Shown: positions 44,754-55,845 of the stretch, in pieces
How positions within the stretch are numbered: the stretch's first letter is position 1
How the letters are laid out: each line of letters starts with the position of its first letter
Source: Mycolicibacterium lacusdiani
Lineage (GTDB): Bacteria > Actinomycetota > Actinomycetes > Mycobacteriales > Mycobacteriaceae
Length of the DNA stretch: 64,000 bases
Assembly: GCF_021916785.1 (NCBI RefSeq)
Contig: NZ_JAKCFC010000001.1
Span: forward strand, 868,001-932,000
Direction of reading: 5' to 3'
Translations under genes and position numbers: made by a program
Notes under the pieces: generated by a model
Told to the model about the DNA's origin: nothing
What the model saw: only the letters and a program-made list of their open reading frames with translations
Databases searched by the model: none

Positions 44754-45185
44754 CGCCGCGCGCACGTCGACCCCGGCGGACAGCACCAGCATCACCAGCG
44801 TGCGCAGCGCCTCGTCGCCGAGGCCCGCTGCCGGGAAGTTGTAGCGCAGCATCACGTCGGCGACCTTCTTGGCGCCCGTCTTTCGCGTCGCCGATGCCTT
44901 CGTCGCACCGTTGGCCGGCGACTCCACCAGCTTCTCCACTAGCACCACCGAGCCCAGCATCGTGCGACCGGCGTGCTCGACGACGCGTTCACGCGTCTTG
45001 TTGGTCAACGGCAGATCCCACGCCAACGGCTGTGACAGCGACACCATCTCGAGGCCGTCGGCGATCGTCACGACCCGGATCGACGCGACGGTGCCGGCAT
45101 GACTGACCGTCAGGCCCTCGTCATCCTCCTCGAGCACCGTCGTGACGTCGCGGAGTACCGACGACAGCCGTTCCAGCAGCGACAT
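44742..45185 (-). CDS. Conserved hypothetical protein (Rv2360c-like)
   Basis: A 147-residue soluble protein. The N-terminal 90 residues, with DDEGLTVSHAGTVASIRVVTIADGLEMV, resemble the YbjN/T3SS-chaperone-like fold. A Lys/Ala/Thr linker separates this from a helical end (LGDEALRTLVMLVLSAG). The ATG overlaps the uppS stop (TGATG at 45183-45187), so it follows uppS in the same operon. The position matches Rv2360c of M. tuberculosis. Function unknown. Confidence 0.75.
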   Translation of the reverse strand: MSLLERLSSVLRDVTTVLEEDDEGLTVSHAGTVASIRVVTIADGLEMVSLSQPLAWDLPLTNKTRERVVEHAGRTMLGSVVLVEKLVESPANGATKASATRKTGAKKVADVMLRYNFPAAGLGDEALRTLVMLVLSAGVDVRAALTG

Positions 45186-46081
45186 CAGGCTCTACCGAAG
45201 CGACGATTGCGGTTGACGTACTCCATGCAGGCCTCCCACAGGTCGCGGCGGTCGTAGTCCGGCCACAGCTTGTCCTGGAAGACGAACTCGGCGTACGCCG
45301 CCTGCCAGATCAGGAAGTTGCTGGCCCGCTGCTCCCCCGACGTCCTGATGAATAGGTCGACGTCGGGGATGTCGGCACGGTGCAGGTGCTTGGCGAACGT
45401 CGCCTCGCCGATCCGGTTGGGGTTGATCTTGCCCTCGGCCGCCAACTGCGCGAGTTCCCTTGTTGCCTCGACGATCTCGGTCCGGCCGCCGTAGTTCACG
45501 CAGTAGTTGATCGTGATGACGTCATTGCCGACGGTCATCTGCTCGGCGATGTCGAACTCCTTGATGACGCTGCGCCACATTCGCGGCCGCGAGCCCACCC
45601 AGCGCATCCGCACGCCCATCGCGTTGAGGTTCTCCCGGCGGCGCCGCACGACCTCGCGGTTGAAGCCCATCAGGAAGCGGACCTCCTCGGTGCTGCGCTT
45701 CCAGTTCTCGGTGGAGAACGCATACACCGTGAGGTGCTTGACGCCGATCTCGATGGCACCGCAGGTGATGTCGATCAGCACCGCCTCGCCCATCTTGTGG
45801 CCCTCCGTGCGGCCGAGACCGCGCTGAGTCGCCCAGCGGCCGTTGCCGTCCATCACCACCGCGACGTGCTGGGGCACCTGACCTTCCGGGATCTGCGGCG
45901 CCGACGCCTTGGACGGATGCTGCGGCGGACGCGAGAACCTGCCGTTCGTGCCCGGCGGCAGCTCGGGGAACGGCACGGGCCACGTGGACTTGTCCGGAAA
46001 GGTCGGGTAGTCCTCAGGCGCTGGAGGCAGTTGTGGGTAGGTCTCCTTGCCCGCGCCCCGCATCAAAGCCATGGGACTCAT
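45185..46081 (-). CDS. uppS: Decaprenyl diphosphate synthase (UppS family)
   Basis: A 298-residue cis-prenyl transferase that extends a prenyl diphosphate to the C50 carrier lipid used for cell-wall arabinogalactan and peptidoglycan. Conserved sites: [10 protein letters not shown] (catalytic Asp), [36 protein letters not shown], and a C-terminal [11 protein letters not shown]. It keeps an N-terminal extension of about 70 residues seen in the long-chain Rv2361c type. The ATG at 46081 lies within the recO gene, and no later start precedes the conserved part except in the same overlap. Confidence 0.93.
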   Translation of the reverse strand: MSPMALMRGAGKETYPQLPPAPEDYPTFPDKSTWPVPFPELPPGTNGRFSRPPQHPSKASAPQIPEGQVPQHVAVVMDGNGRWATQRGLGRTEGHKMGEAVLIDITCGAIEIGVKHLTVYAFSTENWKRSTEEVRFLMGFNREVVRRRRENLNAMGVRMRWVGSRPRMWRSVIKEFDIAEQMTVGNDVITINYCVNYGGRTEIVEATRELAQLAAEGKINPNRIGEATFAKHLHRADIPDVDLFIRTSGEQRASNFLIWQAAYAEFVFQDKLWPDYDRRDLWEACMEYVNRNRRFGRA

Positions 46082-46874
46082 CCTGCCCGACCAGAGGAAT
46101 CCGGCGTCCGTCGACCGTGGCGGTGACCGCGGCGTCGACCCGGTACACCCGTTCCACCAGCGGCAACGTCCGCATTTGGCGTTCCAGGTGCCACTGCAGG
46201 TGTGCGGCCACCAGACCGCTCGCCTGGCTGCGGTGCGCCGGCGTGGACGCTTCGGCCACGTCCCAGTCCCCGTCGTGCAACGCGGCCATCAGGTCCACCA
46301 CGCCCTGGGGCGGCGTGATCGACCCCGACGGACGGCAGTGCATGCAGACGCTCCCACCGGCGGCGACGTGGAACGCCCGGTGCGGCCCAGGGGTGGCGCA
46401 CCGCGCGCACTCGACGAGCGCAGGCGCCCAGCCCGCAATCGACATGGCCCGCAGCAGGTATGCGTCCAGAACCAACTCGCGAGCCCGGGCGCCGTCGGCC
46501 ACGGCCCGCAGCGCCGCCACGGTGAGCCGGTGCAGGGCAGGCGCCGGGGCATGCTCCTCGCCTGCGATCCGCTCGGCGGTCTCCAACACCGCGCACCCGG
46601 AGGTGTAGCGGCCGTAGTCGCTGACGATGTCGGTGGCGAAGGCGTCGATGGCCTGCACCTGGGTGACGATGTCGAGGTTGCGTCCCGGGTGCAGCTGCAC
46701 GTCGATGTGCGCGAACGGCTCGAGCCGGGCACCGAACTTGCTGCGGGTACGGCGAACGCCCTTGGCGACGGCGCGCACCAAACCGTGGTCGCGGGTGAGC
46801 AACGTCACGATCCGGTCGGCCTCGCCGAGCTTGTGCTGCCGCAGCACCACTGCTCGATCCCGGTACAACCGCAT
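46014..46874 (-). CDS. recO: DNA repair protein RecO
   Basis: A 286-residue protein with an OB-fold N-terminus ([25 protein letters not shown], then [17 protein letters not shown]) and a zinc-binding segment (CARCATPG and CMHCRPSG). RecO loads RecA at gaps with RecR. The ATG at 46874 is chosen because the family always starts with this beta strand. The 3' end overlaps uppS by 68 bp, as in the conserved mycobacterial pair Rv2362c-Rv2361c. It diverges from amiA2. Confidence 0.92.
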   Translation of the reverse strand: MRLYRDRAVVLRQHKLGEADRIVTLLTRDHGLVRAVAKGVRRTRSKFGARLEPFAHIDVQLHPGRNLDIVTQVQAIDAFATDIVSDYGRYTSGCAVLETAERIAGEEHAPAPALHRLTVAALRAVADGARARELVLDAYLLRAMSIAGWAPALVECARCATPGPHRAFHVAAGGSVCMHCRPSGSITPPQGVVDLMAALHDGDWDVAEASTPAHRSQASGLVAAHLQWHLERQMRTLPLVERVYRVDAAVTATVDGRRIPLVGQDESHGFDAGRGQGDLPTTASSA

Positions 46875-46936
46875 CGCTCCAGTCTTGCACCAGACGGTGA
46901 CGTCGTCGGCGAGGCCGGACCGTGATTTACGACCGA

Positions 46937-46942
46937 TATTCT
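46937..46942 (+). promoter_or_regulatory. Candidate -10 of amiA2
   Basis: TATTCT ends 9 nt before the ATG at 46952, so amiA2 is probably leaderless and the upstream GTG at 46922 is not used. Confidence 0.45.
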
Positions 46943-46951
46943 CGAACCAAC

Positions 46952-48406
46952 ATGGTTCTGACTCCACCCAAGGCATCCGCCAAGCGTTCGTCCGCCTCTC
47001 GATTTCCCACGCTGACGCAGCAGCTGTTCCAGCTCGCCAGCGGCCAAACCACATCCGAGAAGCTGGTCAGACACTCGTTGGACGCGATTGCCGCGAGCCA
47101 GCCCACCCTCAACGCCTTCCGCGTCGTCCTCGCCGAACAGGCCATCGCCGACGCCCGCAAGGCTGACCGGATGCGCGCAGGCGGCCAGTACCTGCCGCTG
47201 CTCGGCATCCCGCTCGCAGTCAAGGACGACGTCGACGTCGCGGGGGTGCCGACGCGCTTCGGCACGGCAGGCGACCCGCTTCCCGCCACCGCCGACAGCG
47301 AGGTGGTCCGTCGGCTGCGCGCCGCGGGTGCGGTCATCGTCGGCAAGACCAACACCTGCGAACTCGGCCAGTGGCCGTTCACCAGCGGACCGGGCTTCGG
47401 GCACACCAGGAACCCCTGGTCGCGACAGCACTCACCCGGCGGCTCGTCGGGCGGCAGCGCGGCGGCGGTGGCCGCGGGTCTGGTGACGGCGGCCATCGGC
47501 TCCGACGGCGCGGGCAGCGTGCGCATCCCCGCGGCGTGGACCCACCTCGTCGGCATCAAGCCGCAGCGCGGCCGCATCTCGACGTGGCCGCTGCCCGAGG
47601 CGTTCAACGGCATCACCGTCAACGGCGTGCTCGCGCGGACGGTGACCGACGCGGCACTGGTGCTCGATGCGGCGTCGGGCAACGTCGACGGCGACCTGCA
47701 CCGGCCACCACCCATCCGCGCGACGGACCACGTCGCACAGGCGCCCGGTCAGCTGACCGTGGCGATGTCGACCGAGTTCCCGTTCACCCTCTTCCGCGCG
47801 AAGCTGCACCCCGAAATCCGCGCCGCGATGGCGACCGTCGCGAACCAGCTCGAGGAACTGGGGCACACCGTGCGGACCGCGAACCCCGACTACGGCGTGC
47901 GCATGTCGTGGGACTTCCTGTCCCGCTCGACGTCGGGTCTGCTCGATTGGGCCGACCGGCTCGGACCGCTCGTCGAGTGGGAGGAGCGCACGACGGCCAA
48001 CATGCGGACCGGACGGCTGCTGTCGGAGCAGGTGCTGCGCAAGGCCCGCCGGCGCGAGGCGGAGGCGCAGCGACGGATCGGGTGGATCTTCAATCTCGCT
48101 GACGTGGTCCTCGCCCCGACCACAGCGATGCCGCCACCCGGCGTGCACGACTACGACGGCCGCGGCGGGTTGGCAACGGACCGCGCGATGATCCGCGAGT
48201 GCCCGGTGACCTGGCCGTGGAATCTATTGGGCTGGCCGTCGATCAGCATCCCAGCGGGTTTCACCTCTGACGGGCTGCCGATCGGGGTGCAGCTGATGGG
48301 TCCGGCCAACAGCGAGCCGCTGCTGATCTCGCTGGCGGCCGAACTCGAGGTCGTGGGCAACTGGGCCACCCGCCAGCCCGACCCGTGGTGGGCCGAGCCG
48401 GCCTGA
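46952..48406 (+). CDS. amiA2: Amidase (AmiA2-like)
   Basis: A 484-residue amidase-signature enzyme that hydrolyses amides. The Ser-cisSer-Lys triad is present: Lys in PLAVKDDVDVAG, and the serines in SPGGSSGGSAAAVAAG and GSDGAGSVRIPAA. The C-terminus has LLGWPSISIPAGF. It corresponds to Rv2363 (amiA2) between recO and era. I chose the ATG at 46952, preceded by a -10 hexamer, over the GTG at 46922. The substrate is unknown. Confidence 0.9.
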   Translation: MVLTPPKASAKRSSASRFPTLTQQLFQLASGQTTSEKLVRHSLDAIAASQPTLNAFRVVLAEQAIADARKADRMRAGGQYLPLLGIPLAVKDDVDVAGVPTRFGTAGDPLPATADSEVVRRLRAAGAVIVGKTNTCELGQWPFTSGPGFGHTRNPWSRQHSPGGSSGGSAAAVAAGLVTAAIGSDGAGSVRIPAAWTHLVGIKPQRGRISTWPLPEAFNGITVNGVLARTVTDAALVLDAASGNVDGDLHRPPPIRATDHVAQAPGQLTVAMSTEFPFTLFRAKLHPEIRAAMATVANQLEELGHTVRTANPDYGVRMSWDFLSRSTSGLLDWADRLGPLVEWEERTTANMRTGRLLSEQVLRKARRREAEAQRRIGWIFNLADVVLAPTTAMPPPGVHDYDGRGGLATDRAMIRECPVTWPWNLLGWPSISIPAGFTSDGLPIGVQLMGPANSEPLLISLAAELEVVGNWATRQPDPWWAEPA

Positions 48407-48416
48407 CCCGCGGAGC

Positions 48417-49316
48417 CTAGAAGCCCAGTCGGCCCAGCTGTTTCGGGTCGCGCTGCCAGTTCTTGGCGATCTTGACGCGCAGTTCCAGGTACACCTTCGT
48501 GCCGAGCAGTTTCTCGATCTGGGTGCGCGCGGCGGTGCCGACCTCGCGGAGACGGGCGCCGCCCTTGCCGATGATGATGCCCTTCTGGCTGTCGCGCTCG
48601 ACGTAGAGGATCGCGTGCACGTCGATCAGGTCGTCACGGCCCTCGCGTTCGTTCACCTCGTCGATGACGACGGCCAGCGAGTGCGGCAGCTCGTCGCGGA
48701 CGCCCTCGAGCGCGGCCTCCCGGATGAGTTCGGCCATGAGGACTTCCTCGGGCTCGTCGGTCAGCTCGCCGTCGGGATAGAACGCCGGGCCGGGCGGCAG
48801 CTGGGCGACCAGCACGTCGATCAGCACGTCGAGCTGCTCCCCCGCCGTTGCCGACACCGGCACGATCTCCGCTGTGCCGCCTGTCAATTCGCTCACCGCG
48901 ATCAGCTGAGCGGCGACCTTCTCCCGCGACACCTTGTCGGTCTTGGTGACGACGACGACGAACGTGGTCCGCGGCGCGACGTCACGGATCTGTTGGTAGA
49001 TCCAACGATCCCCGGGGCCGATGGTCTCGTCGGCGGGAATGCACATCCCGATCACGTCGACTTCGGAGTACGTCCCCTTCACCAGTTCGTTGAGGCGTTG
49101 CCCCAGCAGTGTGCGGGGACGGTGCAGACCGGGGGTGTCGACGAGCACGATCTGGAAGTCGTCGCGGTGGACGATTCCGCGGATCGTGTGCCGCGTGGTC
49201 TGCGGGCGGTTGGACGTGATCGCCACCTTCTCGCCGACCAGCGCGTTGGTGAGCGTCGACTTGCCGGTGTTGGGCCGGCCCACGAAGCAGACGAAACCAG
49301 AACGGAATTCGGTCAC
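48417..49316 (-). CDS. era: GTPase Era
   Basis: A 299-residue GTPase needed for 30S ribosome assembly and 16S rRNA 3'-end maturation. G motifs: GRPNTGKST (G1), DTPG (G3), TKTD (G4). The C-terminal KH domain has RDSQKGIIIGKGGARLREVG. It starts with GTG at 49316, 8 bp from the preceding stop, and is the last gene of the phoH-ybeY-corC-cdd-like-era block. It converges with amiA2. Confidence 0.95.
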   Translation of the reverse strand: MTEFRSGFVCFVGRPNTGKSTLTNALVGEKVAITSNRPQTTRHTIRGIVHRDDFQIVLVDTPGLHRPRTLLGQRLNELVKGTYSEVDVIGMCIPADETIGPGDRWIYQQIRDVAPRTTFVVVVTKTDKVSREKVAAQLIAVSELTGGTAEIVPVSATAGEQLDVLIDVLVAQLPPGPAFYPDGELTDEPEEVLMAELIREAALEGVRDELPHSLAVVIDEVNEREGRDDLIDVHAILYVERDSQKGIIIGKGGARLREVGTAARTQIEKLLGTKVYLELRVKIAKNWQRDPKQLGRLGF

Positions 49317-49323
49317 GAGAGCC

Positions 49324-49641
49324 TCATAGCGGCGTGCCCGCCCGGTCGGTCACGATCACCGAGGCGTCGGCGGACATCTCGCGTACGGCGGCCACTCCGG
49401 CATCGTCGTCCGAACCGCCCACCAGCACGGCGGCTTCGAGGCCGACGGCGCCGCTGGACACGGCGGCGGCGACCGCGACCTGCAGTGCCGTAAGGGTCAA
49501 CGCTTCGAGGGTGACGGGAGCACCTGCGTACGTGCGGCCGTCGAGATCGCGGACGGCGGCACCGTTGCCCGCCTCGGCTCGCGCCATCGCCCCACGGGCG
49601 AGTACGACGAGCTTGGCGTCCTCGGCGTCGAGTTCGCTCAC
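49324..49641 (-). CDS. Small cytidine deaminase-like protein (Rv2365c-like)
   Basis: A 105-residue protein with the helical N-terminus (LDAEDAKLVVLARGAMARAEA) and the sequence AAVRDLDGRTYAGAPVTLEALTL, resembling a cytidine-deaminase fold. The zinc ligands HAE and PCxxC are missing, so it is probably not catalytic. I chose the GTG at 49641 with AGAGGGG upstream. The ATG at 49668 would overlap the corC stop. It sits between corC and era, as Rv2365c does in M. tuberculosis. Confidence 0.8.
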   Translation of the reverse strand: MSELDAEDAKLVVLARGAMARAEAGNGAAVRDLDGRTYAGAPVTLEALTLTALQVAVAAAVSSGAVGLEAAVLVGGSDDDAGVAAVREMSADASVIVTDRAGTPL

Positions 49642-49657
49642 TCGAATTCCCCTCTCA

Positions 49658-50968
49658 TCAGTCCTCATCGTCGTCGCCTTCACCGTTGCCGTCGCCGTCG
49701 GTGCGGGTGACCAGCACGGTGCCGACGCGCACCCGGCCGCGATGGTCGCGGCCGCCCTCGGCGCGCAGTCGCAGTGGGCCCCATGCCACCTCGGCGCCCG
49801 GCAGCGGAACCCTGCCCAGTTCGTGGGCGAGCAACCCGCCGACGGTGTCGACGTCGTCGAGGTCGCTGTTGATGTCGAGCCCGTCGAACAGCTCTTCCAG
49901 GTCGTCCAGCGGAACCCGGGCCGAGACCCGGAACTGATTGTCGCCGAGATCTTCCCAAGGCTGGACTTCGTCGGTGTCGTACTCGTCGGCGATCTCGCCG
50001 ACGATCTCCTCCAGGACGTCTTCGATGGTGGCCAGTCCGGCGATGGCACCGTATTCGTCGACCAGGAGCGTCATGTGGTTCCGGTCGCGCTGCATCTCGC
50101 GCAGCAGCTCGTCGAGCGGCTTGGAGTCCGGCACGAAGACCGCGGGACGCATGACGTCGGACACCTTGGTGTCGCGGCCCCCGTTGGTCGAGTAGTAGGT
50201 CTGCTCGACGAGGTCCTTGAGGAAGACGACACCCACGACGTCGTCGACGTTCTCGCCGATGACCGGTATGCGCGAGTGCCCACTGCGCACCGCGAGCGAC
50301 GTGGCCTGGCCGGCCGTCTTGTCGGCTTCGATCCACACCATCTCGGTGCGCGGCACCATGATCTCGCGCACGGCGGTGTCGCCGAGTTCGAAGACCGACT
50401 GGATCATCCGGCGCTCGTCGTCGGCCACCACGCCGCTCTGCTGGGCGAGGTCGACGACCTCACGCAGCTCGATCTCGGAGGCGAACGGTCCGTTGCGGAA
50501 GCCGCGACCGGGGGTCAGCGCGTTGCCGAGCAGGACGAGCAGGCGGCTGATCGGGGTCAGCAGCACCGAGATCGCCTGCAGCGGAAGGGCCGCCACCAAT
50601 GCGATCGAGTAGGCGTTCTGACGGCCTACCGTGCGTGGGCCCACGCCGATCGCCACGAAGCTGACCACCACCATGATCGCCGCCGCGGCCACCAATCCCC
50701 AACCGAAGCCGAGCCGTTCCGCCAGATAGGCGACCAGCATGACGGTCGCGATGGTTTCGCACGTGATGCGCAGCAGGACGACGAGGTTGATGTACCGCGG
50801 CCGGTCGTGCATGAGCCGCGCCAGACGGGCGGCACCGGGGCGTTCGTCGCGGACGAGTTCTTCGACCCGCGCCATCGACACGGTGCTCACTGCAGCGTCG
50901 ACGGCCGCGAACAGCCCGCCGACGAAGATCAGCGCGATGGCCCCGAGCAGGGGCGTCAGGCCCGTCAC
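49658..50968 (-). CDS. CorC/HlyC-family protein (DUF21, CBS pair, CorC_HlyC domain)
   Basis: A 436-residue membrane protein: DUF21 domain of about four membrane segments (1-150), a CBS pair (about 195-310; [18 protein letters not shown], then [11 protein letters not shown]) and a C-terminal CorC_HlyC domain (about 350-430; [19 protein letters not shown]). Related proteins affect magnesium and cobalt efflux. The GTG overlaps the ybeY stop (GTGA at 50965-50968), so it is coupled to ybeY. It corresponds to Rv2366c. Confidence 0.88.
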   Translation of the reverse strand: MTGLTPLLGAIALIFVGGLFAAVDAAVSTVSMARVEELVRDERPGAARLARLMHDRPRYINLVVLLRITCETIATVMLVAYLAERLGFGWGLVAAAAIMVVVSFVAIGVGPRTVGRQNAYSIALVAALPLQAISVLLTPISRLLVLLGNALTPGRGFRNGPFASEIELREVVDLAQQSGVVADDERRMIQSVFELGDTAVREIMVPRTEMVWIEADKTAGQATSLAVRSGHSRIPVIGENVDDVVGVVFLKDLVEQTYYSTNGGRDTKVSDVMRPAVFVPDSKPLDELLREMQRDRNHMTLLVDEYGAIAGLATIEDVLEEIVGEIADEYDTDEVQPWEDLGDNQFRVSARVPLDDLEELFDGLDINSDLDDVDTVGGLLAHELGRVPLPGAEVAWGPLRLRAEGGRDHRGRVRVGTVLVTRTDGDGNGEGDDDED

Positions 50969-51501
50969 GATTGATCGTAGAAGCGCGACTCGTCGAGCAG
51001 TCTTCGGTCGCGTTCGGTCTGCCGTTCCCGGTGATATTCGTCCACTTGGGCGGCGACCCACTCCTCGAGCAGTTCGCGTTGCAAGGCGAACATCTCCTTC
51101 TCTTCATCGGGTTCGGCGTGGTCGTAGCCCAACAGGTGCAGCACGCCGTGCACGGTCAGTAGCGCGAGTTCCTGGCCGAGCGAATGCCCGGCCGTCTCGG
51201 CTTGTTTGGCGGCGAACTCGGGGCACAGCACGATGTCGCCGAGCATGGACGGGCCCGGTTCGGGGGCGTCGGGCCGTCCGCCTGGTTCGAGTTCGTCCAT
51301 CGGGAAGCTCATGACGTCGGTGGGACCGGGCAGGTCCATCCACCGCATGTGCAGGTCGGCCATCGCGGCGGTGTCGAGCAGCACCATCGACAACTCGGCC
51401 GCCGGGTTGACGTCCATCCGCTCGATGACGAACTTGGCGACGCTGATCAGCTCGGTCTCCGAGACGTCCAGCCCGGACTCGTTCGATACCTCGATGCTCA
51501 C
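50965..51501 (-). CDS. ybeY: Endoribonuclease YbeY
   Basis: A 178-residue zinc metalloenzyme for 16S rRNA maturation and quality control. The zinc site [11 protein letters not shown] (HGxLHLxGYDH) is complete. Upstream lies [11 protein letters not shown]. The GTG start overlaps the phoH stop (GTGA at 51498-51501), and the stop overlaps the corC start. The C-terminal tail ([15 protein letters not shown]) is charged. Confidence 0.94.
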   Translation of the reverse strand: MSIEVSNESGLDVSETELISVAKFVIERMDVNPAAELSMVLLDTAAMADLHMRWMDLPGPTDVMSFPMDELEPGGRPDAPEPGPSMLGDIVLCPEFAAKQAETAGHSLGQELALLTVHGVLHLLGYDHAEPDEEKEMFALQRELLEEWVAAQVDEYHRERQTERDRRLLDESRFYDQS

Positions 51502-52547
51502 CGGCGCGGCCTGCCCGCATTCGCCCGGCGCTGTGAACGGTTCAGCGCACCCGAGTCCTCGTGCCTGGCATAGGCGTCCACGATCTCGGCCACCAGGCGG
51601 TGCCGCACGACGTCGGCGCTGGTGAGTTCGGCGATGTGAATGTCGCTGATGCCATCGAGGATGTCTACCGCGGCACGCAGACCCGAGCGGGCGCCGCCGG
51701 GCAGGTCGATCTGGGTGGTGTCACCCGTGACGACGATCTTCGATCCAAATCCCAAGCGGGTCAGGAACATCTTCATCTGCTCGGCAGTGGTGTTCTGCGC
51801 CTCGTCGAGCACCACGAAGGCGTCGTTCAACGAGCGGCCACGCATGTACGCCAGGGGCGCAACCTCGATGACGCCCGTGCTCACCAGCTTCGGGATCAGT
51901 TCGGCGTCCATCATGTCGTGCAGTGCGTCGTACAGCGGACGCAGATACGGATCGATCTTCTCGCTCAACGTTCCGGGCAGGAAGCCAAGGCGCTCACCGG
52001 CTTCCACGGCGGGCCGGGTCAGGATGATGCGCGAGACCTGCTTGCTCTGCAGCGCGCTGACCGCCTTCGCCATCGCGAGGTACGTCTTGCCAGTACCGGC
52101 GGGGCCGATGCCGAACACGATGGTGTGCTTGTCGATCGCGTCGACGTAGTGCTTCTGGTTCAGCGTCTTGGGGCGGATCGTCTTGCCGCGCCGCGACAGG
52201 ATGTCCAGCGTCAGGACGTCGGCAGGCGATTCGGAGCCCGACCCCATCAGCATCGACACCGTGTGGCGAACTGCATCGGGAGTGAGGGTCTGACCGCTCG
52301 ACACCACGGCCATGAGTTCGGTGAGCGCACGTTCGGCGAGGGCGACGTCGGCGGGCTCACCAGAGAGCGTCAGCGCATTGCCTCGCGCATGCACGTCGGC
52401 GGTGAGCAGGCCCTCCAGCGCACGCAGGTTCTCGTCGGCAGAGCCGAGTAGGCCCACGACCAGGTCCGGCGGCACGTTGATGTTGCTGCGTACGGGGTTG
52501 CTGCTTCGTACCGACGACGAGGCAGCGTTCGTCTCGCGGGGCGTCAC
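51498..52547 (-). CDS. phoH: PhoH-like ATPase
   Basis: A 349-residue protein with a KH-like N-terminus and a RecA-like ATPase: Walker [10 protein letters not shown], Walker B VVLDEAQN, and the sensor segment [12 protein letters not shown]. In bacteria it acts with YbeY in RNA metabolism. The GTG at 52547 was chosen because its reading frame has the coding signal. It overlaps the ybeY start and heads the run phoH-ybeY-corC-cdd-like-era, as in other mycobacteria. Confidence 0.92.
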   Translation of the reverse strand: MTPRETNAASSSVRSSNPVRSNINVPPDLVVGLLGSADENLRALEGLLTADVHARGNALTLSGEPADVALAERALTELMAVVSSGQTLTPDAVRHTVSMLMGSGSESPADVLTLDILSRRGKTIRPKTLNQKHYVDAIDKHTIVFGIGPAGTGKTYLAMAKAVSALQSKQVSRIILTRPAVEAGERLGFLPGTLSEKIDPYLRPLYDALHDMMDAELIPKLVSTGVIEVAPLAYMRGRSLNDAFVVLDEAQNTTAEQMKMFLTRLGFGSKIVVTGDTTQIDLPGGARSGLRAAVDILDGISDIHIAELTSADVVRHRLVAEIVDAYARHEDSGALNRSQRRANAGRPRR

Positions 52548-52643
52548 GTGGAGTTCAGTGCCTGCTTCCTGGGTTGGCGTGCGTGTCTGTTGCGAGTTTA
52601 CCGCTGGTCACTGCCACGCCCCAATGGATAACGGGCGGCTTCG

Positions 52644-53402
52644 TCATCGCCACCTGGGCGTCAGCACGCCGAGCGCCCCCAGCGCGACGGCCGCGGCGGT
52701 CGACGTCCGCAGCACCGACGGGCCCAGCACCACCGCGGTGGCACCCGCGCCGGTCAACGCGGCGATCTCACCGTCGCTGATCCCGCCCTCGGGCCCGACC
52801 AGCAGGAACACCCTGTCGGCGGATGCGAGCCGGCCGGTCAGCGTGGGCCCGGTGATCGGTTCGGTGGCCGACTCGTGCAGCGCCAGCACCACCGCGCCCG
52901 CGGCGACCTCGGTCGCGACCATGGTCACCAGCTGGGCGGACGACACGACGGACTCGACGGCCGGGACGTAGGGCCTGCGCGACTGCCGGGCGGCCGACCG
53001 GGCCACCGCGCCCCACCTGCGCAGCCCCTTGTCGGCCTTCGCCGCGTCCCAGCGCGCCACGCAGCGCTCGGCCCGCCACGCCAGGAACGCATCGGCGCCC
53101 GCTTCGGTGGCCAGCTCGACGGCCAGTTCGGCGCGGTCTGACTTCGGCAGCGCCTGCACGACGGTCACGGTGGGCTTCGGTGGATCGATCGTGCGCAGGG
53201 TCTCGATGCGAGCGGACAGCCTGCCCTTGGTCACGTCGTCGACGACGCAGTGCGCCACGGTGCCCGCGCCGTCGCCGACGTCGATGCGTTCACCGACGCG
53301 GATTCGCCGCACGTTCGCGGCGTGGAACCCCTCGTCACCGTCGACGACGACGGACTCGGCGCCCTCGGGCAGCTCGTCGACGTAGAACAGCGCGCTGCTC
53401 AC
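52644..53402 (-). CDS. rsmE: 16S rRNA (uracil-1498-N3)-methyltransferase RsmE
   Basis: A 252-residue SPOUT-class methyltransferase. It has an N-terminal PUA-like part ([20 protein letters not shown]), then the knotted C-terminal domain with [12 protein letters not shown] and [17 protein letters not shown], the AdoMet-binding knot. It methylates U1498 of 16S rRNA. It follows dnaJ2 with a short gap, matching Rv2372c-Rv2373c. The GTG at 53402 is the first start before the conserved part. Confidence 0.93.
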   Translation of the reverse strand: MSSALFYVDELPEGAESVVVDGDEGFHAANVRRIRVGERIDVGDGAGTVAHCVVDDVTKGRLSARIETLRTIDPPKPTVTVVQALPKSDRAELAVELATEAGADAFLAWRAERCVARWDAAKADKGLRRWGAVARSAARQSRRPYVPAVESVVSSAQLVTMVATEVAAGAVVLALHESATEPITGPTLTGRLASADRVFLLVGPEGGISDGEIAALTGAGATAVVLGPSVLRTSTAAAVALGALGVLTPRWR

Positions 53403-53432
53403 AAGCGATGCCGCTTCACGTTCATACGCGCG

Positions 53433-54581
53433 TCAGCGACCGGTGAACGTCTCGCGCAGCCGGCTGAACAGGCCGCCGTTCGCGGTGGGCCCGGCATTCG
53501 TGGACTTCACCTCGGCGACGTCGCGCACGCGGTGGTCCTTGATCTTGCGCAATAGATCGGTGTCCGTGTGGTCGAGCCGCGACGGCACGACGACCTCGAT
53601 GTGGACGTGCAGATCGCCACGCACGCCCGACCGCAGGTGCGGCATGCCGTGCCCGCGCAGCGTGGTCACCGTGCCAGGCTGCGTGCCGGGAGCGATCGTG
53701 ATGTCGGTCGGCCCGCTGAGGATCGCGTCGACGCTGACGGTCGTGCCCAGTGCCGCGTCGACCATGGGCACCGAGACCGTGCAGTGCAGGTCGTCGCCGT
53801 CGCGAACGAACACCTCGTGCTGCTGTTCGTGCACCTCGACGTACAGGTCACCTGCAGGCCCGCCGCCCGGGCCGACCTCGCCCTGGGCCGCCAGCCGCAC
53901 CCGCATGCCCTCGCCGACGCCTGCGGGGATCTTGACGCTGACCTCACGACGGGCCCGCACGCGCCCGTCGCCGCCGCAGCGGTGGCAGGGGTCGGGAATC
54001 GTCTCGCCGACCCCGGCGCACACCGGGCAGGGCCGGGTGGTCATGACCTGGCCTAGCAGCGACCGCTGCACGGTCTGCACCTCGCCCTGGCCGTGACAGG
54101 TGTCGCACGTGACCGGGGTCGAGTCGCCGTGGGTGCCCTTGCCCTGGCACACGTCGCACAGGATCGCGGTGTCGACGGTGACCTGCTTGGTCACGCCCGT
54201 CGCGCACTCGGTGAGGTCCAGACGCATTCGCAGCAGCGAGTCCGAGCCGGGTCGCACCCGGCCGACCGGACCACGGCCGCCGCCGGCACCGCCGCCGAAG
54301 AAGGCCTCGAAGACGTCACCCAGCCCACCGAAGCCGCTGAAGCCGTTGCCTGCGCCGCCCATGCCGCCGGACTCCATGGGATCGCCACCCATGTCGACGA
54401 TCCGGCGCCGATCGGGGTCGGTCAGCACCTCGTAGGCCAGCTTGACCTCGGCGAACTGTTCGGTCGCATCGGGGTTGACGTCGGGATGTAGCTCGCGCAC
54501 CAGTCGTCGGTACGCGCGCTTGATGTCCGAATCACTCGCGCCCTTGCTCAAACCGAGCAACCCGTAATAATCGCGTGCCAC
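53433..54581 (-). CDS. dnaJ2: Chaperone DnaJ2
   Basis: A 382-residue type I DnaJ: J domain with [20 protein letters not shown] and the HPD motif, a Gly-rich linker, four C-x2-C-x-G-x-G zinc repeats (for example [20 protein letters not shown]), and a substrate-binding C-terminus. It stimulates DnaK. I chose the GTG at 54581 with GGAAGGG upstream. It directly follows hrcA, as Rv2373c follows Rv2374c. Confidence 0.94.
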   Translation of the reverse strand: MARDYYGLLGLSKGASDSDIKRAYRRLVRELHPDVNPDATEQFAEVKLAYEVLTDPDRRRIVDMGGDPMESGGMGGAGNGFSGFGGLGDVFEAFFGGGAGGGRGPVGRVRPGSDSLLRMRLDLTECATGVTKQVTVDTAILCDVCQGKGTHGDSTPVTCDTCHGQGEVQTVQRSLLGQVMTTRPCPVCAGVGETIPDPCHRCGGDGRVRARREVSVKIPAGVGEGMRVRLAAQGEVGPGGGPAGDLYVEVHEQQHEVFVRDGDDLHCTVSVPMVDAALGTTVSVDAILSGPTDITIAPGTQPGTVTTLRGHGMPHLRSGVRGDLHVHIEVVVPSRLDHTDTDLLRKIKDHRVRDVAEVKSTNAGPTANGGLFSRLRETFTGR

Positions 54582-54635
54582 GCCAAACCCTTCCAAGAAA
54601 ACTTCAAGCCGCTCGCGCGGTCCGAATTCGCACCC

Positions 54636-55667
54636 CTAGCGGGTGCCCAAGACTTCGCCTATGTAGAGAGCAACCGCCGCGACGTTGGCGATGGTTCCCG
54701 GATAGTCCATCCGTGTGGGTCCGACCACACCCATGCCGCCGTACACCTTGCCCAGCGAGCCATAGGTAGTGCTGACAACCGAGGTACCGGCCATTTGTTC
54801 GGCCTCGGTTTCCTGCCCGATGCGTACCGTGACCTTACCGGCTTGCTGCTGGGCGGCGAGCAACCGCAGGACGACCACCTGCTCCTCGAGCGCCTCGAGC
54901 ACCGAGCGCAGTGACCCGCCGAAGTCGGCGGTGTTGCGGGTCAGGTTCGCGGTGCCGCCGAGCAGGAGGCGTTCCTCCTTGTGTTCGACGAGGGTCTCGA
55001 CCAGGACGGTGGCGGCGCGGCCCACGGCATCGCCCAGGCCGCCGTGGCCGTCGAGCTGCGAGGCGAGGTCGGCGACGTTCACCGACGCCGTCGACAGCGG
55101 CTTGCCTTCCAGCGCCTGGCCGAGCCGCTCGCGGAGCTGTGAGAGCTGGTGTTCGTCGAGGGCGTCGCCGAGTTCGACGATGCGCTGATCGACGCGGCCG
55201 GTGTCGGTGATCACGACGAGCAGCAACCGGGCAGGCGTCAGGGCGACGACCTCGAGATGACGCACCGTCGACGTCGTCAGGGTCGGGTACTGGACGATCG
55301 CGACCTGGCGGGTCAGCTGCGCGAGCAGCCGTACCGCGCGGCGCAGGACGTCGTCGAGGTCGACGCCGTCTTCGAGGAACTTCAGGATGGCGCGCCGTTC
55401 GCTGCTGGACAGCGGCTTGACGTCGTGCAGCCGGTCGACGAACTCGCGATACCCCTTCTCGGTGGGCACGCGGCCCGAACTCGTGTGCGGCTGGGCGATG
55501 TAGCCCTCGGCTTCGAGGACCGCCATGTCGTTGCGCACCGTGGCGCTGGAAACGCCGAGGTTGTGCCGCTCGACCAGCGTCTTGGAGCCGATCGGCTCCT
55601 TCGTGGTCACGAAATCGGCGACGATGGCGCGCAACACTTCGAAACGCCGGTCATCGGCACTACTCAT
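54636..55667 (-). CDS. hrcA: Heat-shock repressor HrcA
   Basis: A 343-residue repressor that binds CIRCE (TTAGCACTC-N9-GAGTGCTAA) before groE-type operons. The winged helix is in [20 protein letters not shown] and [18 protein letters not shown]. The rest is the GAF-like dimer domain. It is followed by dnaJ2. No CIRCE site is visible at its own start, so its autoregulation may differ from the usual case or rely on distant sites. Confidence 0.94.
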   Translation of the reverse strand: MSSADDRRFEVLRAIVADFVTTKEPIGSKTLVERHNLGVSSATVRNDMAVLEAEGYIAQPHTSSGRVPTEKGYREFVDRLHDVKPLSSSERRAILKFLEDGVDLDDVLRRAVRLLAQLTRQVAIVQYPTLTTSTVRHLEVVALTPARLLLVVITDTGRVDQRIVELGDALDEHQLSQLRERLGQALEGKPLSTASVNVADLASQLDGHGGLGDAVGRAATVLVETLVEHKEERLLLGGTANLTRNTADFGGSLRSVLEALEEQVVVLRLLAAQQQAGKVTVRIGQETEAEQMAGTSVVSTTYGSLGKVYGGMGVVGPTRMDYPGTIANVAAVALYIGEVLGTR

Positions 55668-55845
55668 GCGTTCACCTACCTCACCTAGAAGCGAACCTTC
55701 ATTTTACGGTGACCAGCGACGTTGCCGGCGGGCGGCAGACCGATCGGGCCGCCAGCATGCCCGGGACAACATCGCCTAGGAGCACTAACCTCGTTCCCAT
55801 GCCGACGCCGACGTCACGGACTCCTCCACCAGTGACGGCCCGCAC

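Noticed and set aside
52577..52600. Possible fifth copy of the 60-bp element near phoH
   Set aside because: Only the first 13 bases (GCGTGCGTGTCTG) match. The inner hairpin and the right arm are missing.
55668..55845. CIRCE element at hrcA
   Set aside because: A TTAGTGCTC-like half occurs on the minus strand near 55780-55790 but no second arm at the right spacing.
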